A stretch of 64,000 nucleotides of DNA. Origin: Campylobacter concisus (GTDB taxonomy: Bacteria; Campylobacterota; Campylobacteria; Campylobacterales; Campylobacteraceae). Where the stretch lies: positions 3,152-67,151 of the forward strand of contig NZ_CABPVS010000005.1 of assembly GCF_902460845.1 (NCBI RefSeq), given 5' to 3'. The notes beneath the pieces were generated by a model that searched no databases, was not told where the DNA came from, and saw only the letters and a program-made list of their open reading frames with translations. The position numbers and the translations under genes were made by a program. This document shows positions 1 to 8,303 of the stretch, one piece after another; the stretch's first letter is position 1; the number at the start of each line of letters is the position of its first letter.

Positions 1-415
1 ATAAATTAATAAGCTCATCTAATAGATCTTGTAAAGTAATACTTCTTAAACTATTCTCTAAAGCTTCTTGTGCTTTTAGGAAGTGGTTGGTTAAGAGTCC
101 TTCGATCTTGCTACCGAGCGGGCAGGCTTTAGGTGAGTCAGAGTGGATCTTAAAAAGTTTTTCTTTATTATTTACTGCGTTAAAAATTTGAAGGAGGGTT
201 ATATCTTTTGGCTCTTTCGCAAGACTTACACCACCAACTCCAGCTACAACATTCACAAGTCCTGCAGCCTTTAGAGTACCAAGTAGGCGCCTAACTATGA
301 CCGGATTTGTGTTTATACTGCCTGCTATAAATTCGCTCGTGACTTTCTCGTCTTTGAAAAAACAAGCTGCTAAAACTACATGGATCGCGGTTGAAAACTT
401 GATCCCTACTTGCAT
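1..415 (-). CDS. Rrf2-family transcriptional regulator (3' end cut by window edge)
   Basis: The minus strand reads open from an ATG at 415 to the window edge, about 138 codons with no stop seen, starting MQVGIKFSTAIHVVLAACFF. The N-terminal winged helix-turn-helix, the VRRLLGTLKAAGLV recognition-helix region and the glycine-rich wing GVGGVSLAKEP fit the Rrf2 family, and ACPLGSKIEGLL is typical of the YwnA-like branch. Only single cysteines near residues 18 and 103 are visible, not the three-cysteine cluster of IscR, so an iron-sulfur cluster is unlikely. AAGGAC precedes the start by 6 bases. The same-strand neighbours are a reductase and a cupin, so it probably senses a redox or electrophile stress and controls them; that role is inferred. 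Confidence 0.85.
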   Translation of the reverse strand, partial: MQVGIKFSTAIHVVLAACFFKDEKVTSEFIAGSINTNPVIVRRLLGTLKAAGLVNVVAGVGGVSLAKEPKDITLLQIFNAVNNKEKLFKIHSDSPKACPLGSKIEGLLTNHFLKAQEALENSLRSITLQDLLDELINL

Positions 416-438
416 AAATGTCCTTGAAATTTTCTCTG

Positions 439-444
439 ATTATA
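439..444 (-). promoter_or_regulatory. -10 box of the Rrf2 gene
   Basis: A perfect TATAAT lies on the minus strand 23 bases upstream of the regulator's ATG, with an AT-rich stretch behind it as is usual for Campylobacter vegetative promoters. The regulator can therefore be transcribed independently of the reductase gene upstream. Confidence 0.6.
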
Positions 445-481
445 CTTTAAATTTTTACTAAAAGCAGTTTATTTTTTAGTT

Positions 482-525
482 TAGATTTGACAAGTTGGCT
501 TTTTGTGCCAGCTATGTCAAATCTA
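482..525 (-). terminator. Long hairpin between the reductase and Rrf2 genes
   Basis: TAGATTTGACA at 482-492 is perfectly complementary to TGTCAAATCTA at 515-525, and the inner arms GTTGGC and GCCAGC extend the stem around a TTTTTGT loop. It begins a few bases after the stop codon of the minus-strand reductase gene. The T-rich tail lies on the plus-strand side, so as a minus-strand terminator it is imperfect; it may work in both directions or protect the mRNA 3' end. Confidence 0.5.
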
Positions 526-531
526 TAATTT

Positions 532-1167
532 TTATGCTCGCTCGCCAACTGCTGTGAAGCATTTTTGTATAAATTTTTTGTTTTTTAGCTCGTCTATGAT
601 CGCAAGCGCAAGGTCTGCATAGCTTATATAGCTCTCATTTTTTGAGTTTAAGATGAGATTATCTCCACCAAGCACGTATTTGCCAGTACGAGCACCATTT
701 GCGTCGTAGTCACCTGCTGGGCTTACGTATGTCCAAAGTAAATCGCTCCTATCTTTTAGCTCAAAATAAGACTCCGCAGTCGCCTTTGCCACGCCCATAT
801 ATGCCGCTGGGAAGTCTGGGGTGTCCATAACCATAGTGCCTTTGCTATCAACAAATAACGTGCCAGCGCCACCAACTACGATGAGCCTTGTGCTAGTGCC
901 TTCTAGTAAATTTACTAGGTGAGTGGCCACTTTTTTATGAAGCGCAAATGTTTCTTCGCTCCACGCTGCAAATGCGCTGATAACCGCGTCAAAGCCTGCT
1001 AGATTAGCCTTTGTAAGCTCGAAAATATCTTTATAGATAACCTTTACGCTTTCGTTTTTATACTCTTTATTTCTAACTATCGCTGTGACATCATAGCCTT
1101 GCTTTAAAGCCTCGTTCACCAAATTTGTACCGCTTTTACCATTTGCGCCTATGATTGCTATTTTCAT
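532..1167 (-). CDS. NAD(P)-binding NmrA/YwnB-like reductase
   Basis: 211 residues starting MKIAIIGANGKSGTNLVNEA, which gives the glycine-rich dinucleotide motif GxNGxxG at residues 7-13 of an atypical short-chain dehydrogenase fold. The family (NmrA-like, YwnB, NAD(P)H-binding) has full-length members of about 200-215 residues, so this looks complete. The substrate is unknown; many members reduce quinones or act as redox sensors. It is 29 bases downstream of the cupin gene and in the same transcription unit, with an Rrf2 gene after it. A similar pairing of an Rrf2 regulator with this reductase is known from Bacillus (ywnA-ywnB), which supports a redox-stress role. Confidence 0.8.
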   Translation of the reverse strand: MKIAIIGANGKSGTNLVNEALKQGYDVTAIVRNKEYKNESVKVIYKDIFELTKANLAGFDAVISAFAAWSEETFALHKKVATHLVNLLEGTSTRLIVVGGAGTLFVDSKGTMVMDTPDFPAAYMGVAKATAESYFELKDRSDLLWTYVSPAGDYDANGARTGKYVLGGDNLILNSKNESYISYADLALAIIDELKNKKFIQKCFTAVGERA

Positions 1168-1196
1168 TATTTCTCTTTTAAATTTTGTTTTTAAAT

Positions 1197-1571
1197 TTAC
1201 AGCCAGTTTGGCTTTACGTCATCAACTATCACGCCGTCACTCATAGTGTATTGCTCTAGGCTACCGCATTTTGCCTGGATACAGATCATTTTGATGCCGT
1301 TTTTGCCAGCTCTAAAGCACCTTTTACCCTCTGGATCTATGCGCACCGCGTCTCCTTTGCCAACTACTATCACTTCGCCATCAATAAAAAGCTCACCCTC
1401 ACCATCTAGAATGATGTAAAGCTCCTCGTTTTGCTTATGTGCATGGACAAATGGCACGCTCACATTTGCCGGAAGCTCGTTTATAGATACCTCACAGCCA
1501 GTTAAATTTAAAGACTCTTTTAGTTCGACTCTTGGTTCGTTTGCGATCTTTGCAACTTGATAATTTTTCAT
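1197..1571 (-). CDS. Small cupin-domain protein
   Basis: 124 residues with a single cupin barrel: PFVHAHKQNEELYIILDGEG contains the HxHx(n)QxxE metal-binding pattern around residues 42-50, and a second half-motif follows near DPEGKRCFRAG. Cupins of this size are often metal-dependent dioxygenases, isomerases or sugar-binding proteins; the reaction cannot be told from sequence. GGAG sits 6 bases before the ATG. It is the first gene behind the promoter with two dyads at 1592-1663, and the reductase follows 29 bases later, so the two are co-transcribed. Confidence 0.8.
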   Translation of the reverse strand: MKNYQVAKIANEPRVELKESLNLTGCEVSINELPANVSVPFVHAHKQNEELYIILDGEGELFIDGEVIVVGKGDAVRIDPEGKRCFRAGKNGIKMICIQAKCGSLEQYTMSDGVIVDDVKPNWL

Positions 1572-1591
1572 TTTGTTCTCCTTGTCTTTGT

Positions 1592-1663
1592 GTTGTAATA
1601 TTTTTATTTACAACCGATGAGCGAAGTATAATAATTTTTAGTTGTAATGTCAAGAGTTACAAC
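1592..1663 (-). promoter_or_regulatory. Cupin-reductase promoter with two identical 23-base operator dyads
   Basis: GTTGTAA-N9-TTACAAC occurs twice, exactly, at 1592-1614 and 1641-1663, with unrelated 9-base centres and a start-to-start distance of 49 bases. Between them, on the minus strand, lies a TATTATAC stretch at about 1625-1632 that can serve as the -10 box of the cupin operon. One dyad therefore covers the -35 side and the other the transcription start side, the classic arrangement for a repressor. The binding protein is inferred to be the nearby Rrf2 regulator. Confidence 0.75.
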
Positions 1664-1818
1664 AAAATTTTTATCATTTTTAAAATTCAATCTTTAAGCG
1701 GCACTAAAGCAGATGCAGGGCATATTTATACAGTTTTTAGCTTGCTTAGCCTCTAGTCAGGTGGCGCCAGAGCTTGCTATGGATGCTTAAATTTATCAGT
1801 AAAAGGTGATCATTTTAG

Positions 1819-2790
1819 ATGCAAGAGACCCACTCTCATCACTCTCATGCCGAGCATGGCGGTATGCACATTCACACGAGCAATAAAACTGTTTTAAGAA
1901 ATTCATTTTTTCTAATTTTCACATTTATGATAGTTGAGGCGGTCTTTGGCTTCGTTTCAAACTCGCTTGCACTCATCAGTGACGCATTTCACATGCTATC
2001 AGATGCCGCAGCTCTCTTTTTATCGCTAGTTGCTTTTAAGATCGCCGAAAAAAGAGCAAATTTACAAAAGACCTTTGGCTACAAAAGGGTCGAGATTATC
2101 GCCGCTTTTATAAACGCCATCGCTCTTATCGCACTTGCTGTTTTTGTAATAGTAGAAGCGATCATCAGGCTTTTTAACGAGCCAGAGATCAAAGCTGAGA
2201 CGATGCTTATAGTTAGTATTTTGGGGCTTATTATAAATTTAGTCGTGGCTGTTTATATGCATAAAAGCGCTGATACAAAAGAAAATTTAAATATGAAAGG
2301 TGCTTATCTGCACGTGCTTGGTGATACGCTTGGCTCAGTTGGTGCGATTATCGCGGCTTTGTTTGTGATGAAATTTAACTTCACGAAGGCTGATAGTATC
2401 GCAAGTATCTTTGTCTCGCTACTCATCATAAAAAGCGGCGCTAGCTTGCTAAAAGATAGCTTTAATATCCTGATCGAAGCGGTGCCGCTTAAGCTTGATA
2501 CGGATGAAATTTTAGGCGTTATAAAGGGCGTAAATGGCGTTAAAATCGTGCATGACCTGCATATCTGGGCGATAAATGCTGGCACAAATGCGCTCATAGC
2601 CCACGTGGTGGTGGATGATGCGCTAAGCGTGGCTGAAATTTCAAATATGATAAAGCACATCGAGCACGAGCTTTCTCACGCAGGCATCGGTCACGTCACG
2701 CTTCAGTTTGAGAGCGAGAGCCTTGGACACAAAGATGATCTCATCTGCGAGCTAAATGATGAAGATGATCACTGCGGGCATCATCACTAA
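1819..2790 (+). CDS. Cation diffusion facilitator, zinc-type exporter (CzcD/ZitB-like)
   Basis: 323 residues with about six membrane segments. The metal-site pairs expected for zinc are present: D55/H58/D62 in DAFHMLSDA and H165/D169 in HVLGD. The N-terminus (HSHHSHAEHGGMHIH) and the last residues (DDHCGHHH) are histidine-rich, as in zinc chaperoning tails of this family, and a cytoplasmic ferredoxin-like domain follows the membrane part. It exports Zn(II), perhaps Cd or Co, across the inner membrane by proton exchange. AAAGGTG precedes the ATG. The gene ends one base before the convergent restriction gene. Confidence 0.9.
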   Translation: MQETHSHHSHAEHGGMHIHTSNKTVLRNSFFLIFTFMIVEAVFGFVSNSLALISDAFHMLSDAAALFLSLVAFKIAEKRANLQKTFGYKRVEIIAAFINAIALIALAVFVIVEAIIRLFNEPEIKAETMLIVSILGLIINLVVAVYMHKSADTKENLNMKGAYLHVLGDTLGSVGAIIAALFVMKFNFTKADSIASIFVSLLIIKSGASLLKDSFNILIEAVPLKLDTDEILGVIKGVNGVKIVHDLHIWAINAGTNALIAHVVVDDALSVAEISNMIKHIEHELSHAGIGHVTLQFESESLGHKDDLICELNDEDDHCGHHH

Positions 2791-2791
2791 T

Positions 2792-5700
2792 CTAAGCTTT
2801 ATTGATAATTTTTTTGGTTGTTTCTATCTTTTTGTCAGCCCAAAGCACGACGTCTTTTATGGCTAGTTTTTCAATGGCTTTTATGAAATTTTCCATAAAT
2901 TCGTAGTCGATTTCGCCGTTTTTGGTTGGTAGTTTGATTTTGAAATTTAAACTTTGTGAGCTTCTTAATTTTTGCCCATAAGAAAATTTGCCAAATAGCG
3001 ATTTTGAAATTACTGTCGTAAAATAAAGCATTGTTTCTTTCGTATATGTTTGTGCGACATTATAATAAACGCCCGTATCGTCCCCTGCGCCAAATTCATA
3101 ATCTCTATAAAATGTATTGCCGAAAATATCGACAGTTATTGAGTTTGCGGGAAATTTGGCGACAGGATTGGATATATAATTTGCTACTCCGTTATTTGTA
3201 ACTCCTGCCATTATAAAAGGAATTGCACCTGCTTTTTGGTCTTGTTTTTTAAGTCTTCTGCCTTGCCGTATATTGTCAAATAGACTTTCTAATGTGAATT
3301 CACGTGCTACCCCCCCCCGTTTGCTAAATTCGTCAAATTTAGCAAAGGCTGATTTTTCTGATTGTGTTAATTCATAATTTTTAAGCCCAGTGGCGCGTAA
3401 ATACGCGTCGAGCTCTTCGATAAATTTTTCCATAAAGGAAAAATTTATCTTGCCGCCTAGCGTCGGCAAGAGAATTTTGTCGTTTTTTAATGTTTCTTTT
3501 TTTGGATAGTTAGAATAACCTCCGTAATTTAACGCATTTATAGCTGTAGCGATAAAAAGTTGAGCACGATTAGACCAATTTGGCATAGGCATAACTAAAA
3601 TATTATTTGCTAAAACAAATTTTCCTGAATGATATGTTACGGTTCCAGAATATTCGCCACGAGTTGAAATCGTTAGGCAATCTTTAAATATCTCGTTTTC
3701 TGGTAGCTTATCATTTGTATAATAATTTACGCCATTATTTGTAGTAATTCCACTTATGACTGCAACTGAGTTAATACTTGGCTTGTCATATCGTGTTATG
3801 TAATTTTTGTTTTTACCATAAATCCAAGTATTTTCAACATCAAATAAATCACCTATACAAAATTCTTTAAATTCCCCGCCACTTGCTTTAAATTCTCGTT
3901 CTAAATTTGCAATTCGTTGATTTACAATACTGCTTCTACTGGGACTATCCTTTTTTAAAATTTGCGATACTTCCCAGCTTAGGTAGTCGCTTACGCTCTT
4001 TTTAAAATCCGCTAGTGTCGGCATGTTATCTACGGGGCGGGATTTATTCCAGTCTGTGCCATTATCTGGGTCGATTGCCGCTTCGTAATATTCATTTTGC
4101 GTGAAAATTTCAAGCTTACTTGCGCCAAAACGCACCAAATTTACCAGCTCATCATAGCGTTCATGTGCGCGGTCGGCGATTTTTAAATTATTACTCGCTT
4201 TTTTGCGATTTGATCTTGCGTAGCCGTCGTTTGAAAAGTCAATAAATTTCACCATTTCGTCTTTTTCGTGCTTTTCGCCTACTTTAAAGACGTAGATATT
4301 TGTTTGCACGCTTGATTTGCCAACGAAAAGATCGGTTGGCATTTTGATACTCGCGATAAGGGTGTTGCGTTTTAAAATCTTTTTATTAAATTCACGTGCT
4401 CTTCCGCTACCAGCTGAGTTTTGTATGATTATGGCGGCGTAGCCTTTGCTCATCATATTTAAAGCAGTTTCTACAAAAATCATACCATTTCCAGGCGCAG
4501 AATATGGCGGATTTAGCACAAAAGCGGTTGCGGGAAATTTCTCTTTAATATCACCAAAGCCATATTCGCCACTAAAATCATTTAAACTATCTTTATTTAA
4601 AATATTTGAGCTTCCATCACCCATCATTATCATGTTTAAAACTGCTAGCATATAAATAGATGGAAGAATTTCAAGTCCTAAAAGTTGTTCTGCTTTTATC
4701 TTTAGCTCTTTTTGCTTAAATTCTTCAGGTGATTTTATATTATCTTTAGCATCTTTTATCATCTCATTCATAGCAGCCACTAAGAGTCCAGCTGAGCCTG
4801 TGGCAAAATCCCAGACATAACTATCTTTATTTACCCGTGCAAGGCGCACTAAAAGCGTCGCAACATATGAAGGCGTAAGAACAACATCATTTAATTTATC
4901 TTGCGAAAAACCCAGCCATGAATACATTTCGTTAAATAGTTTGCCAGTAAAATCAGTGGTAAGTCCGATTTTGTAATAAATTCCCAAATCATCAACTATT
5001 TTGCAAAATACTCTTTTAAGCTGTGTTTGTCCATCTGAAATTTTGTTTATATTTTCAGACAAAATCGTATTTGAGAGTGTGCGAAGGATGAGATCTTTTT
5101 TATCTGTTGGAATATTTTTGCACTCTAGAAAAGCTTTTATCTTTCTCATTAAAATTTCGCCATCAGTGTTGCCTTGCTCCGGTGATGATTTTAGCTGTGA
5201 TTTTTCTAGTGGAGCGACCCTGCCAGGTATGCCAAGGGTAGCGATGATAGAGGCTGCGACTAGATAGACGCGGTCGTTTTCGCCAAGTCCTTTTTCGTTA
5301 TTATAAATATCATTATTTAGCTTTACTAAACTTGTATCGATCTCTTTTTCGCGCTTTTGTTTTATCTTTTCAAGCTCATCGTGTGATAAATTTAGATCTT
5401 TTAGGCTTTTTGCAAATTCATCAAAATTTGATCCTTTTAAAAATGAAAGGTCGCTAAAATCGCTAACTTTTTGTCCTATGCCTAAATTTGACTTTGAGAC
5501 GTAATAGACTCCGATTTTTGTTTGAAGTTTGCCTTTGTTGTCTTTAGAGCCAGTAACGCCAATGGCGATGATGTCAGTATAGCTTGTGTGGTGAAGTAGG
5601 GCGTTTGCATAGTGGATCGCTCCGTTTACTGCGTATTCTTTTATATTTTTAAAATTTGGCTCGTTTTTGGCTGTTTTATTTTCTATATTTCCATCAATGT

Positions 5701-5839
5701 CTAGTTTTTCTAATTTGTCTGCATAGCCTTTGTATTCGATTAAAATTGGATAAAAATTTAAACTGCTATCTTGCAAAAGCAACTTCGCATCAGGTCTATT
5801 ACCGCCTTTTCCTCCACCTTTAGAGGCGTATTCTAGCAA
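2792..5839 (-). CDS. Type IIG restriction-modification enzyme, nuclease-methylase-specificity fusion (frameshifted near the start, G9 tract inside)
   Basis: A single chain carrying all restriction-modification functions. Numbered from the TTG at 5839: a PD-(D/E)xK nuclease (D17, E35, K37), a helical connector, an N6-adenine methyltransferase with SAM motif DFATGSAGLL near 344-353 and NPPY at 443-446, then two HsdS-like target-recognition domains (about 655-810 and 845-1000). It would cut and methylate the same DNA site. TTG 5839 follows an in-frame TAA at once and has no ribosome site; the natural N-terminus is the ORF at 5820-5957, one base out of frame. A G9 tract at 3310-3318 separates the two recognition domains. 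The gene is either off, weakly expressed from TTG, or the sequence carries an error. Confidence 0.85.
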   Translation of the reverse strand: MLEYASKGGGKGGNRPDAKLLLQDSSLNFYPILIEYKGYADKLEKLDIDGNIENKTAKNEPNFKNIKEYAVNGAIHYANALLHHTSYTDIIAIGVTGSKDNKGKLQTKIGVYYVSKSNLGIGQKVSDFSDLSFLKGSNFDEFAKSLKDLNLSHDELEKIKQKREKEIDTSLVKLNNDIYNNEKGLGENDRVYLVAASIIATLGIPGRVAPLEKSQLKSSPEQGNTDGEILMRKIKAFLECKNIPTDKKDLILRTLSNTILSENINKISDGQTQLKRVFCKIVDDLGIYYKIGLTTDFTGKLFNEMYSWLGFSQDKLNDVVLTPSYVATLLVRLARVNKDSYVWDFATGSAGLLVAAMNEMIKDAKDNIKSPEEFKQKELKIKAEQLLGLEILPSIYMLAVLNMIMMGDGSSNILNKDSLNDFSGEYGFGDIKEKFPATAFVLNPPYSAPGNGMIFVETALNMMSKGYAAIIIQNSAGSGRAREFNKKILKRNTLIASIKMPTDLFVGKSSVQTNIYVFKVGEKHEKDEMVKFIDFSNDGYARSNRKKASNNLKIADRAHERYDELVNLVRFGASKLEIFTQNEYYEAAIDPDNGTDWNKSRPVDNMPTLADFKKSVSDYLSWEVSQILKKDSPSRSSIVNQRIANLEREFKASGGEFKEFCIGDLFDVENTWIYGKNKNYITRYDKPSINSVAVISGITTNNGVNYYTNDKLPENEIFKDCLTISTRGEYSGTVTYHSGKFVLANNILVMPMPNWSNRAQLFIATAINALNYGGYSNYPKKETLKNDKILLPTLGGKINFSFMEKFIEELDAYLRATGLKNYELTQSEKSAFAKFDEFSKRGGVAREFTLESLFDNIRQGRRLKKQDQKAGAIPFIMAGVTNNGVANYISNPVAKFPANSITVDIFGNTFYRDYEFGAGDDTGVYYNVAQTYTKETMLYFTTVISKSLFGKFSYGQKLRSSQSLNFKIKLPTKNGEIDYEFMENFIKAIEKLAIKDVVLWADKKIETTKKIINKA
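3310..3318 (-). repeat. Poly-G (G9) phase-variation tract in the restriction gene
   Basis: Nine consecutive C on the plus strand, G9 in the coding strand, encode part of Lys-Arg-Gly-Gly-Val at residues 840-844. With nine G the frame is open into the second recognition domain. Loss of one G gives CGG GGG GGG TAG, a stop directly after the tract; gain of one G gives a TGA six codons after the CGG codon. Either slip removes TRD2. Poly-G tracts of this length are the usual slipped-strand switches of Campylobacter, including its type IIG enzymes. Confidence 0.85.
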
Positions 5840-5957
5840 GGCGTTGTCTTATTTCTTGATTTAAGCTTTCTTGTTCTAATTTGTAGTCTAGTTTATATGA
5901 TTTTAATTCACTATTTATCTTATCAGCTACATTTGGTTCTACGCTTTGAATTGCCAT
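5820..5957 (-). pseudogene. Detached N-terminus of the type IIG restriction gene
   Basis: An ATG at 5957 with a good ribosome site (GAAGG, 6 bases) begins MAIQSVEPNVADKINSEL and runs 45 codons to a TAA at 5820-5822. Through codon 36 (QEI) it reads like the expected first part of the enzyme. Removing one A of the AA pair at 5849-5850 on the coding strand joins it as QEIDNALLEYASKGGG to the long frame. So the intact gene would span 2792-5957, about 1,055 codons, and here it has a +1 frameshift. The tract is not a long homopolymer, so ordinary slippage is not an obvious cause. Confidence 0.8.
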
Positions 5958-6093
5958 TTTTAACCTTCATGATTTTATTTTTAAAGTTGTGATTTTAACT
6001 ACTTTTTACTTAATGTTTAAAATTAGATTATGCAAATTTTAAATCAACTTTAGGCAAAATAAAGCCCAAAATTTAGTAAAAAGTAAAACTTAT

Positions 6094-7884
6094 ATGAAAA
6101 ACATTAGAAACTTTAGCATTATCGCTCATATCGACCATGGCAAAAGTACGCTTGCTGATCGCCTTATTCAGGAGTGTGGCGCCGTAAGCGACCGTGAGAT
6201 GAGCTCGCAAATCATGGACACGATGGATATCGAAAAAGAGCGTGGCATCACGATCAAAGCCCAGTCTGTCCGCCTAAACTATGCACTAAATGGCGAAAAT
6301 TTTGTTCTAAATTTGATAGACACCCCAGGTCACGTCGATTTTAGCTACGAGGTGAGCCGCAGCCTAGCTAGTTGCGAGGGCGCGCTTCTTGTCGTGGATG
6401 CCAGTCAGGGCGTGGAGGCGCAAACCATCGCAAACGTCTATATTGCACTTGAAAACAACCTAGAGATCATCCCAGTCATCAACAAGATCGACCTACCAGC
6501 GGCTGACCCTGCTAGGGTAAAAGACGAGATCGAGCACATCATCGGACTTGACTGCTCAGGAGCTATCGAAGTGAGCGCAAAAACAGGCGTTGGCATAAAA
6601 GAGCTGCTTGAAGCGATCATCACGAGGATCCCTGCGCCAAATGGCGATGCAAATAAGCCTACAAAGGCGCTCATTTACGATAGCTGGTTTGACAACTACC
6701 TTGGTGCGTTAGCCCTTGTGCGTGTTTATGATGGTGAAATTTCAAAAAATGATGAAATTTTGGTCATGGGTACAGGCAAAAAACACATCGTACTAGACCT
6801 CATGTATCCAAATCCTATAGCTCCGATCAAGACCAAAACGCTTAGCGCTGGCGAGGTTGGTATCGTTGTTTTGGGGCTTAAAAACGTTAGCGATGTTCAA
6901 GTTGGAGATACTATAACTCAGTCAAGAAATTCTCTAAAGGACCCAGTTGGTGGCTTTGAGAGGGCTAAGCCGTTTGTATTTGCGGGACTTTATCCAATAG
7001 AAACTGATAAATTTGAAGATCTGCGTGACGCGCTGGATAAGCTAAAGCTAAATGACAGCTCGATTAGCTACGAGCCAGAGACCTCGGTCGCACTTGGATT
7101 TGGCTTTAGGGTTGGTTTTTTGGGTCTTCTTCACATGGAGGTCGTCAAAGAGAGGCTCGAGCGCGAGTTTGATCTTGATCTAATCGCCACAGCGCCGACT
7201 GTGACTTACGAAGTCATCCAAACTGACGGGGTAAATTTAAAAATTCAAAACCCAAGTCAGTTGCCGCCTGTAAATAAAATAGACTCAATCCTTGAGCCAT
7301 ACGTAAAGGCTACTATCATCACGCCAAGCGAGTTTTTGGGCAATATCATCACTCTTTTAAACAACCGTCGTGGCATACAAACAAAGATGGATTACATCAC
7401 GACTGATCGTGTTTTGCTTGAGTATGACATACCGATGAACGAGATCGTTATGGACTTTTATGACAAACTAAAATCAAGCACAAAAGGCTACGCAAGCTTT
7501 GACTACGAGCCAAGCGACTACCGCGTGGGCGATCTAGTAAAGCTTGACGTAAAAGTGGCCGGCGAGACGGTCGATGCACTCTCTATCATCGTGCCTGAGA
7601 GCAAGGCACAGACAAAGGGCAGGGACTTTGTAAAGGCGATGAAAGAGATCGTACCACGTCAGCTCTTTGAAGTGGCGATACAAGCTAGCATCGGTAATAA
7701 AATAATCGCCCGTGAAACCGTAAAATCAATGGGTAAAAACGTAACCGCCAAGTGCTACGGCGGCGACATCACGCGTAAGAGAAAGTTGCTTGAAAAGCAA
7801 AAAGAGGGAAAGAAGCGGATGAAGGCGATAGGAAAGGTGAATTTACCGCAAGAGGCGTTTCTCTCTGTTTTAAAAATAGACTAA
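6094..7884 (+). CDS. lepA: Elongation factor 4 (LepA), ribosome back-translocating GTPase
   Basis: 596 residues, the usual LepA length. GTPase motifs are all present: G1 AHIDHGKST at 11-19, G3 DTPGH at 76-80 and G4 NKID at 130-133. The C-terminal LepA-specific domain ends with [19 protein letters not shown], the signature that distinguishes it from EF-G. It acts on stalled or mistranslocated ribosomes. The ATG has only a weak upstream ribosome site but matches the conserved start [16 protein letters not shown]. It is divergent from the restriction gene, and 188 bases without a clear gene follow it. Confidence 0.97.
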   Translation: MKNIRNFSIIAHIDHGKSTLADRLIQECGAVSDREMSSQIMDTMDIEKERGITIKAQSVRLNYALNGENFVLNLIDTPGHVDFSYEVSRSLASCEGALLVVDASQGVEAQTIANVYIALENNLEIIPVINKIDLPAADPARVKDEIEHIIGLDCSGAIEVSAKTGVGIKELLEAIITRIPAPNGDANKPTKALIYDSWFDNYLGALALVRVYDGEISKNDEILVMGTGKKHIVLDLMYPNPIAPIKTKTLSAGEVGIVVLGLKNVSDVQVGDTITQSRNSLKDPVGGFERAKPFVFAGLYPIETDKFEDLRDALDKLKLNDSSISYEPETSVALGFGFRVGFLGLLHMEVVKERLEREFDLDLIATAPTVTYEVIQTDGVNLKIQNPSQLPPVNKIDSILEPYVKATIITPSEFLGNIITLLNNRRGIQTKMDYITTDRVLLEYDIPMNEIVMDFYDKLKSSTKGYASFDYEPSDYRVGDLVKLDVKVAGETVDALSIIVPESKAQTKGRDFVKAMKEIVPRQLFEVAIQASIGNKIIARETVKSMGKNVTAKCYGGDITRKRKLLEKQKEGKKRMKAIGKVNLPQEAFLSVLKID

Positions 7885-8072
7885 TGCGTTGTCTCGCTTT
7901 GTCATACTTTGTTGTGTCTAAAATTTACTTGGTCATTACCTGCCATGGTAACTCCCGTCGTAAATTTTACCCACGCCTCGTCTGGCTTTGCGATACTGCC
8001 GCAGCAAGTATCTTATTTTGGTGGATAGGTTTTGATTAAAATTTAAATGCTAAATTTGTAAAAAGGAGCACT
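7885..8072. other. Intergenic stretch, possible gene remnant
   Basis: No full gene. On the minus strand a 36-codon stretch between stops reads TCCGSIAKPDEAWVKFTTG and onward, which looks protein-like but has neither a start nor a neighbour to belong to. AAAAAGGAG near 8061 is the ribosome site of the tautomerase gene that follows. Confidence 0.3.
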
Positions 8073-8303
8073 ATGCCATTTGTGAAAATTTGTGTGACAA
8101 AAGAGGGTGATAGTCCGAGTGTAGAGCAAAAAGAGAAGATGATAAGTGGGGTCACTAAACTAATAAGCGAAATTTTAGGTAGAAGCGCTCAAAATACCGT
8201 TGTCATTATCGATGAGATCGATACGAACAACTACGGCATCGCAGGTGAGAGCGTGAAAAATCTCCGCAAAAAACAAAAAGAGCAAAAGGAAGTAAAATGC
8301 TAA
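8073..8303 (+). CDS. 4-oxalocrotonate tautomerase family protein
   Basis: 76 residues starting MPFVKICVTKEG; Pro2 becomes the catalytic N-terminal proline after Met removal, the hallmark of the tautomerase superfamily. The length fits the small homohexameric or dimeric class (about 62-80). EKMISGVTKLISEILGR is the usual helix, and a basic tail KNLRKKQKEQKEVKC extends beyond the common end. It isomerises an unsaturated keto or enol acid, exact substrate unknown. AAAGGAG lies 7 bases before the ATG. The next gene starts 7 bases before its stop. Confidence 0.85.
   Translation: MPFVKICVTKEGDSPSVEQKEKMISGVTKLISEILGRSAQNTVVIIDEIDTNNYGIAGESVKNLRKKQKEQKEVKC

Noticed and set aside
1532..1756. Plus-strand open frame over the cupin start and its promoter
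   Set aside because: It covers the cupin start, its ribosome site and both dyads on the opposite strand, has no ribosome site and gives a low-complexity product. It is not a gene.
2792..5957. Reading the restriction gene as type I or as a BREX methylase
   Set aside because: Nuclease, methylase and two recognition domains are in one chain with no separate hsdR, hsdM, hsdS or BREX genes nearby, so type IIG fits best.
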